From assembly GCA_017893485.1 (NCBI GenBank), contig CM030366.1:105993796-106057795 (forward strand): a stretch of 64,000 bases of DNA, written 5' to 3'. This document shows positions 57,832 to 64,000 of this stretch, in pieces. Source of the stretch: Hemerocallis citrina (lineage: Eukaryota > Streptophyta > Magnoliopsida > Asparagales > Asphodelaceae). How positions within the stretch are numbered: the first letter of the stretch is position 1; every line of letters begins with the position of its first letter. Made by a program: the position numbers and the translations under genes. The notes under the pieces were generated by a model. The model was given only the letters and a program-made list of their open reading frames with translations, made no database searches and was not told the origin of the DNA.

Positions 57832-60283
57832 CAATAAAGCAGAAATGCTCATTCATTCTATAAATTAGGATCAAACCCCATCAACATTTTCAAAAAGTAA
57901 CATAAAATTTAATTGATCAAATATAAATCATTCACTTAAAGAGGAACACTAGAAGGTATTTATTCATCATTTTTACATTGCTCAAGCTTTAATGATCAGC
58001 TTCTTATAATTAAAGATGTAAATCTTATGTTATCAAATCCAATACCATGTCTGAGTTGGGTATAGTACATTTCGAAGGTACGCGAAATTGTTTATATGAT
58101 ATACGAGACCCAGTCCAGATTGATTCCAAAATAATGGAACCCATACACATACCCGAATTTAAATGAGTATAACTTTTGGATCCAGGCCCTACCTGTATGA
58201 AATCACGTCGTACCAAATAAATAAAACAGCTCCAATAATATAATACCATAGGAATATAAGGATTTTTATGCCAAATAGGATATATCTGGGGCTCGAGGAT
58301 TCAATAAATTTTGGATTGTCATGTCAAACGAATACATGCACCTATATAATCTTCACAAACATTTCAGTTTCATAAATATCATAATTCATAAACCTAACAC
58401 ATAGAATGTGATCTATAACCTAAATGCATAGGAAAATGTAGCATGCATACTCTACATAGATGCTACGTAATGATGCACTAAAAACATAAACTGAACAAGG
58501 TTGGAAACTGATATAACATGTAAACATAAAATAGTGAAATAAAAATTAGTTAACAAATCATAAGCAATTAGCCAAAACAAACCAAAGATATATGTTATCA
58601 CAGAGTCCTAATCTAACTATTAAAGGGGCTAGCTACCAGCCCAAAAAAAAAAGAAAAAAAAAAGAAATAAGTATCTAAACAAAGGATGACCAACATGTAG
58701 TCCATCATATCTGACATATGCCTGACATATCCAACACCGATACGAGGTGGATCTTTGAGACTCACATCAGCATAAGCTTCAAAAGGTACATCATGGTGAA
58801 ACAAGAAGTGAAAAATAGAGAACTAAATAAAATATTGAACCATAGTATCAACCCAAAAATTCAATTTAAACATGCATGTACACTAATTGTTGTATAGCAA
58901 AGTTTAGGTCTTATGCCATAGGAATGGCAAAAAATAAAACCAAGACCCTGTGCTCCCTAAGAAACAACTCACCTCGAATTGTACAGAAAAATGTGAAACG
59001 ATTTCCTACAAACTATAGAGTTTCATTTATTTTCGATGGAGAATATGATACTGAAGAGATTTAATATCCAATAAGGCCGATATATTGCCAAATATCAAGG
59101 GAACTATATGTGATACACATACATGGTATCAGTATTGCTTAGCACTACAAAGCAATATCTCAGAGGAAATATCAGCGGGTACTTACAGCTACCTAAACTA
59201 TCACCACTGAAACCTCATATAGTCCCCTATATTATACTTCAATCCCACAAAGCCAAAACAAAAATATGTTCATAATTATCTTAGTATCATGGAACTGTTG
59301 GGATGCCATATTGAATAATTCTGTAAAATTTTGATGAACTATGCCATTTTTTAGGAAAGGAAAATGTTAAAAGCACAAACCTTTTTTTTACTATTTTTGG
59401 TACTATTTACATAATACTAGACTTGATGAGATGGAACCCATGTGAAAACACGTTTACATTAATTGCTTGAAGGCACCACCTTGTTGAATCCGGTAATCAG
59501 TAAGTAGTACTAAAGTAGCCAAAAAAAGGACTAAAATTAGCACTACTCTTTAGGAAAACTCTAAACTTGGTAGTTAGTCAAAATAATGATGGTTTGTCTT
59601 ATAAGATTCAATGAGCTTATACTCCTAAAGTAGCAATAAGATGTAGATAATAATTATAAGGTATTTTCTAGTGAAACGAGAATTAAAACATCGAATCCCA
59701 CGAGCATAATGACAAGGCATCAATCCAAAGTTCAAATTTAACATACGTTTCTCCTAACAAATGAAAAGAAAATTTTAGACCCAACCCACCCACATGTTTC
59801 GCCAAAAGTAAACCAATATTTCTAAATCTTAAACCCCCAAAACTTTTAACGAACCCCCAAAAATTTTAATGAACCCCCAAAACTACAGCTTACCCTGACT
59901 ACAACGGAACTATATCACACATACAACAAACCTTTCCGTACAATTCCTTTAAACTCGAAGCTAAATATGAACACTAAGTAGAGAAATTAAAACAGCTAAT
60001 TAAATTAATCAATCCAAAGCATTAACACAATAACCAAGTTCACTCATTTTTTAAAACATCAAATCTTACCATTTTCCTACTTTCTCAATCATTCTATTTT
60101 AATCAAATATATCAGATCCACTCACCATCTGTAGCTAATGCAGTACCCACCAACAGGCGCAAACTCGGGAACGTCCTCGTTCGATATCGAATTATCCGGA
60201 CGCCTCAGAAGAACATATGGCGTGATCTCGCAGCCAACAATCGGAATATCGGACGGCAAATGAACCCTAAGCACGCTCAGCAT
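53820..60283 (-). CDS. CCR4: CCR4-type poly(A) deadenylase (carbon catabolite repressor 4 homolog), 11 exons
   Basis: Exons on the minus strand: 60283-60126, 57370-56683, 56044-55958, 55873-55790, 55720-55634, 55534-55457, 54762-54709, 54619-54528, 54437-54323, 54253-54103 and 53965-53820. All introns are GT/AG and every frame joins, giving 579 residues; Arabidopsis CCR4a has about 600. It starts MLSVLRVHLPSDIPIVGCE. C77, C80, C93, C97 and following His residues form the MYND-like finger that in plant CCR4 replaces the yeast LRR and binds CAF1. Residues about 190-250 carry GRSRTYTPTADDIGHVLK and then FTVLSYNILSD. Catalytic EEP-nuclease residues: E282 (LCLQE), D436/N438 (CGDLN), D526 (GTVDYIFY), D563/H564 (SSDH). 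As part of the CCR4-NOT complex in the cytoplasm it would shorten mRNA poly(A) tails. Intron 1 is 2.8 kb. Intron 6 contains a 22-bp G run. Confidence 0.93.
54970..55011. repeat. (GA)n and G22 run in a CCR4 intron
   Basis: A short GA repeat passes into about 22 consecutive G inside intron 6 (54763-55456). On the transcribed pre-mRNA this is a C run. Confidence 0.92.
57371..60125 (-). other. Intron 1 of the CCR4 gene
   Basis: A 2,755-bp intron with GTGAGT donor (60125) and TTTGCAG acceptor (57371). It contains a (TA)n tract at 57798-57830, and two blocks sharing ggatccaggccct (57520 and 58178) with several gggtc(c/t) and gacccag motifs that look like an old repeat. No coding exon was seen inside; the short frames have no motifs. 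Confidence 0.8.
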
Positions 60284-60600
60284 GCTTCCTTCCTCACTTC
60301 AAAAACCCAAAGCTCCACCTTTTCTTGTTTTTTCCAAAAACCCTAACCCTAATCCCGTAGCTGTTAGCAACTTAGAATGAACAGGGGGCGAATCCGCCAT
60401 AAACCGGCCCGGAAACCGGCCAGCGTTGACCAGATGGATCGAAACCCAAGAAATCGAGCGTTGATTGGAATGGGATTGGATGAATTTGGGGATTAGGGTT
60501 TTGAAAAGAGGGAGAGGGGAAATTTTAGGGTTTTAAGAGGGGTTGAGATTTTGGGGGAAGTTTTCTTCTTCTCGGATCTCTCTTTTTCTGCGTTCTATGT
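60284..60600 (-). other. 5' UTR of the CCR4 gene
   Basis: Between the inferred start of transcription (about 30 bp after the TATA box) and the ATG at 60283. The sequence near the ATG is pyrimidine-rich on the minus strand. There is no upstream protein-coding exon that I can see. Confidence 0.5.
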
Positions 60601-60630
60601 GGTCGTCTCACGTTCTCTTTCTTCTCTCCT

Positions 60631-60642
60631 CTATTTATATAG
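60631..60642 (-). promoter_or_regulatory. TATA box of the CCR4 gene
   Basis: Minus-strand CTATATAAATAG lies about 350 bp upstream of the ATG, with CT-rich sequence between. It is the only strong TATA element close to the gene. Confidence 0.65.
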
Positions 60643-60728
60643 AAGAGGTGAGTGGGTAAGATTGCAAAGATTTTTTCTTTGCCCTTTCAACCCAAAATCT
60701 TTGCACTTGCAACCCTTGATTTACGATT

Positions 60729-60759
60729 TTTTTCTTTTCTTTTCTTTTCTTTTCTTTTG
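60729..60759. repeat. (CTTTT)n repeat in the CCR4 promoter region
   Basis: About six tandem copies of CTTTT, 90 bp upstream of the TATA box. Confidence 0.9.
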
Positions 60760-60779
60760 GGTTGGAATCTAGGTTGTTC

Positions 60780-61188
60780 ATAGTTGGTGGTATCTCAAAA
60801 TTGAAAAGAATGAGGTTTTCAGTTCAACAAAAATAGGCATATGCAGGACATGACGAGAAAGGCTAATATTAGTTTAATTTTGTTTTTGAATGTTTTATAC
60901 TGAGTATATAAAAATCTAAATGTTTAATGTTATAGAAAAGGAGGAATTTGTTTTAAATTTTCATGCATAATAACGACAGTGTGATGCAAGAAAGTTCCTT
61001 TGAATAGTTTGATCAAGTTTAGTTCAAGGGGGCAAGTAATGGTGGGGCACGAAAGCAAGTTCGACTTATGAAAAAATATGCATGTGAAGATATGACCCTA
61101 TTCTCATGTGTGAATGAGGGCATTTACATAGATGGAAGATTTGAAAAAAATTACAAAATTACGATAACTTCTACTATCTACTTCATAA
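60780..61188. other. Intergenic, upstream of CCR4
   Basis: AT-rich, no gene or repeat recognised. Confidence 0.6.
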
Positions 61189-61903
61189 GAGCATCCACAA
61201 TGGTTTCTTATAAATGGCAAATTGCCATTTTATAAGAAACGGATCGCTGCAAAGGTTTTTTATTTTGCCATTTTATAGCAAACCTGCTATATTCGTTTCT
61301 CATATATGAGAAACAGAATAGCGATTCTCAAATTTTGAAAGACGGTACAACATATACCGTCTGGTATATGTTATACCGTCTCATTAATTTTTATTTTTTT
61401 TTAAAGTGGGTCGGACGGTATAACATATACCGTCCGGTATATGTTATACCGGCCCACGTATATTATTTTTTTTTTTAAATTTTTTTCTAATCCAACGGTC
61501 AGATTTATTCAAAAAAAAAAAAAAAAAATTAAAAAGGTCAGACGGTATAACATATCCCGGCCTGGGATATGTTATACCGGCTGAGCAATCTGATAGTTAA
61601 TATACTTTAATAGGTTTTAGTGGGTAGGTTAGGTGGATATAAAAAGGTTTAGTTAGTTTTTGGATAGGTTTAGTTATTATTATATTATTTAATTTATTTA
61701 ATTAATATAGTTTAATAGTTAATAAGTAATTAACTTTTTTAAATTTATTTTTAAACGATGAGACGGTATAACATATACCGTCGCTCGCTTATTTTCTAAA
61801 AAATGAGAAACATATAGCAAACGAGCACTGCAGCAAACAGGTTTATTTGCTATTACTGTAGCTGCCATTTTTTAACATATGAGAAAAACGACTGTGGATG
61901 CTC
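61189..61903. mobile_element. Tourist-like MITE B with palindrome array
   Basis: Starts GAGCATCCACAATGG and ends CGACTGTGGATGCTC, with TAA on both sides (61186-61188 and 61904-61906). 715 bp, non-coding. The interior holds palindromes of the form GACGGTATAACATATACCGTC, at about 61341, 61362, 61413, 61436, 61541 to 61580 and 61762. The three middle sites are back-to-back pairs. The ends are like those of MITE A but the interior palindromes have a different sequence. Confidence 0.85.
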
Positions 61904-61906
61904 TAA

Positions 61907-62091
61907 CTAAGTAGATAGATTTGTTTCTCAATTCAAATAATTACACTTTTTAATGAAGAAAATATATGTTCCCAAATGTTTTTTAAAAAATTGCAAAATT
62001 TATATAAAGAAATAATAAATATATTGCTAAAATAAAGAATAGAAAGATAGACAAGAAAGTACTGGAAAAAGGAAATGGTCCAAATGGCGGG
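61907..62091. other. Spacer
   Basis: Short AT-rich stretch with nothing recognised. Confidence 0.6.
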
Positions 62092-62679
62092 TGCAACGCC
62101 CCGAATCCCAAATACACTGAATTTGAGATATTCTACAGGATCTTTCCACTTCTTTCGTACAATTTTATAAGGAATTTAAAACTTTTATTTCAACAATAAT
62201 TACCTCAGAGTCTTTTATATCAATACGCAGCGGAATCAATAAAGTACAACAATAATAAAGGTACAATTGTTACAACTTTAACATTTAAGTAATCAACAGC
62301 ATCAATTCTCTTTATATCTTTATGTAACTCCAAATCCTGCATATAAAACTGTGGGCGCGTCAGTTGCTTACAACTGACGAAATATTATACACGGCCATCC
62401 TCTCTATGCCGGAAACAGTATAACGATTCTTAAATACTTTAGCAAACACAAACTTGATCACAAACAAAGCTACAAAGGGACTATCCTGTTGGTGTCGTGT
62501 TGTGCGGTGCACCTAGTCCTTAATGCAGTTATTATATTACATGACACTAATGCACACTTGTTCGGATTCTATGCATCCCATACTACATAGATCCGAGGGC
62601 AAGCCCTTAATCGTTCTTCATCTTGTAGGGTTCAATCCCTCGCCATGACTTAATCTACTACTGTAATTACGGTAAGTAT

Positions 62680-63235
62680 CTTAAATGATCTATGAGTGCA
62701 AGCACGTGTACAGAAAACCTGGAGGGGAATCCCACGTCATGTCACGACTCATCGTGAAGAACCTGTGACAATTCAGCCTCCTTCATGGCACACGATCCTC
62801 ATGCAGTCACCAAACATCCCACAAGCGTCACCACCGGGACGGTACCCTGGAGCTGTATCCACGTCATGTCACGACTCATCGTGAAGAACCTGTGAAATAC
62901 TCTCCGCCGCAAATCCGATGGTCCTCAACTCGTGTTTTTCTCCTACTTTCATCACGTCTCCACTATGTATCTATCTGTAATTTCGGTAAGTATCATAGAT
63001 GTTCTATGATTACAAGCACGTGTACAGAAAACCTGGAGGGGAATCCCACGTCATGTCACGATGCATCGTGAAGACAACCTGTGGCAATTCAGCCTCCTTC
63101 ATGGCACACGATCCTCTTGCAGCCACCAAACATCCCACAAGCATTGCTACCGGGATGGTACTCTGGAGTAGTATCCACGTCATGTCACGACGCATCGTGA
63201 AGACAGCCTGTGCATACCCTCACAACACCCATCCA
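62680..63235. repeat. Tandem duplication of about 314 bp with inner repeats
   Basis: caagcacgtgtacagaaaac begins at 62699 and again at 63013. Each unit also contains two copies of ccacgtcatgtcacgac(t/g)catcgtgaag (about 62733 and 62860, 63047 and 63177). The two units have diverged by many point changes. Confidence 0.88.
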
Positions 63236-63744
63236 ATGGCCCTCATACTCATGTTTTTCTCTTACTTCCATCATAGCCTTACAAAATTTGTTTTAAAAGA
63301 AAATCATTACAACCCAGAGCTAGCTTACCCTTACCGGACTTAATTCAAAACAACAGAGACAGTCAGCCTACCTGGCTACTTCTCAAGAGACGCTCAACCC
63401 TCAACAGTTAGCTCTCAGAATCATAAATAATACTGCCGGTCACTAGGGTCTCGCCTAGCCTCTAGATTCCAACAACTATCTATTTCTAGAGATCAACAAT
63501 GATTCATAATCAATCTCCAATAATCATTTTCATTTCTTTTATTCACAAACTCTTTCTCAGAATATTTCTTTTATAATCTCATAACATGAGAACCATTCAA
63601 TTCGATCAATTTTATCTTTCATATCCTGGTGTGCATTTCACAATAAAACTCAATCAAATCTTAACAATCATAAAATCTCGTATTCAACTTATTTAACTTT
63701 CATTTGTCAAAATCAAAATCCAAACTCAAAACCAAAATAAACAG

Positions 63745-64000
63745 TTCGGTTCAGTCGACTGGTGACAGTATCAGTCGACTGTTCAGCGAACATCAAAACA
63801 TCTCAGTCGGTATCAGTCGACTGTTCTGCTAATATCAATACATCACAGTCGGTCCAGTCGATTGGTGACAATATCAGTCGACTGTTCTGCGAATACTTTG
63901 AAATCCCAAACACCAGCAGCAGTCGACTGTGAAGTGGACAGTCAACTGTCCTGCCGACGAAAAACCAATTTCTTATACTTACCAGTCGACTGTGGAAAGT
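63745..64000. repeat. Array of CAGTCGACTG palindromes
   Basis: cagtcgactg, or a one-base variant, occurs about nine times between 63750 and the window end (for example near 63753, 63771, 63809, 63870, 63922 and 63982), mostly in units such as atcagtcgactgttc(a/t)gc(g/t)aa. The array probably continues outside the window. Confidence 0.85.

Larger units (their letters stand above)
62092..64000 (-). mobile_element. LTR of a LARD-like family, cut by the window end
   Basis: Begins TGCAACGCCCCGAATCCC, parallel to TGTCATGCCCCGCTTCCC at 33182, and both continue with ACACTGAAT. On the minus strand the segment around 62540-62640 reads gggattgaaccct...aagggc...atgggatgcatagaatcc, the same order as 6030-6100 in the LTR at 2992-6648. 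It is therefore an LTR in minus orientation whose 5' part lies beyond 64000. It contains a tandem duplication and a palindrome-rich tract, listed separately. Confidence 0.75.

Noticed and set aside
58613..58804. Minus-strand frame in CCR4 intron 1 with YVRHMSDMMDYML
   Set aside because: Inside the intron, no splice continuity with the gene, poly-Phe tail from an A run; it looks like a fragment of a dispersed repeat.

Overview
This window is nuclear DNA of a flowering plant. It is AT-rich, its genes are split by many introns with GT/AG borders, and most of it is transposable elements of plant-specific kinds (Tat-lineage Ty3/gypsy, long-LTR non-coding elements, MULE, Helitron, hAT, Tourist-like MITEs). 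I cannot name the species. Only one clearly intact host gene is present: a CCR4-type deadenylase on the minus strand (53820-60283, 11 exons, 579 codons by my splicing).

Layout. 1-2722: AT-rich flank, Helitron-type repeats, (TA)n tracts and a foldback MITE. About 2723-38506: a decayed Tat-lineage Ty3/gypsy retrotransposon on the minus strand (5' LTR about 37900-38506, then gag, protease, RT, RNase H and integrase remnants leftward to about 28500). It also carries an extra gene on the opposite strand (plus, 2738-2991 and 22834-about 25420). Several later elements interrupt it: a long-LTR element with no coding region (2992-22833, TSD TTTTA), a solo LTR (25612-27135, TSD CAGGT) and a second, 4.1-kb solo LTR (33182-37281, TSD CTGGG). 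The long-LTR element itself contains a young non-autonomous Tat-type element (6944-16416, TSD TACCC; gag, an antisense multi-exon gene, no pol) and a Helitron (18180-18719).

38791-47745 is a MuDR-like MULE with a 9-bp TSD (CCTAATATG) and TIRs of about 300 bp. It holds two convergent genes, a MULE transposase (plus, broken) and a plant-mobile-domain (PMD) gene (minus, three exons, one in-frame stop). Between their 3' ends lies a 0.7-kb foldback made of a short palindromic module that also fills both TIRs. 47844-48607 and 61189-61903 are two Tourist-like MITEs with TAA TSDs, each packed with its own family of 20-23-bp palindromes. 48635-48879 is a minimal Helitron. 49500-52700 holds a local duplication, a microsatellite-filled foldback element, a hAT element and exon-like remnants of an unrecognised gene. 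62092 to the window end is a cut-off LTR of the same broad family as the two long LTRs.

The strongest candidate for something new is the MULE: a MuDR-style two-gene element in which a PMD gene takes the place of the second gene, with one palindromic module shared by the TIRs and the intergenic foldback. The second is the spliced antisense gene carried by both a pol-bearing and a pol-less Tat-type element. All gene functions are inferred from family resemblance read by eye. Exon borders were set by splice consensus and reading-frame continuity; no search was run.
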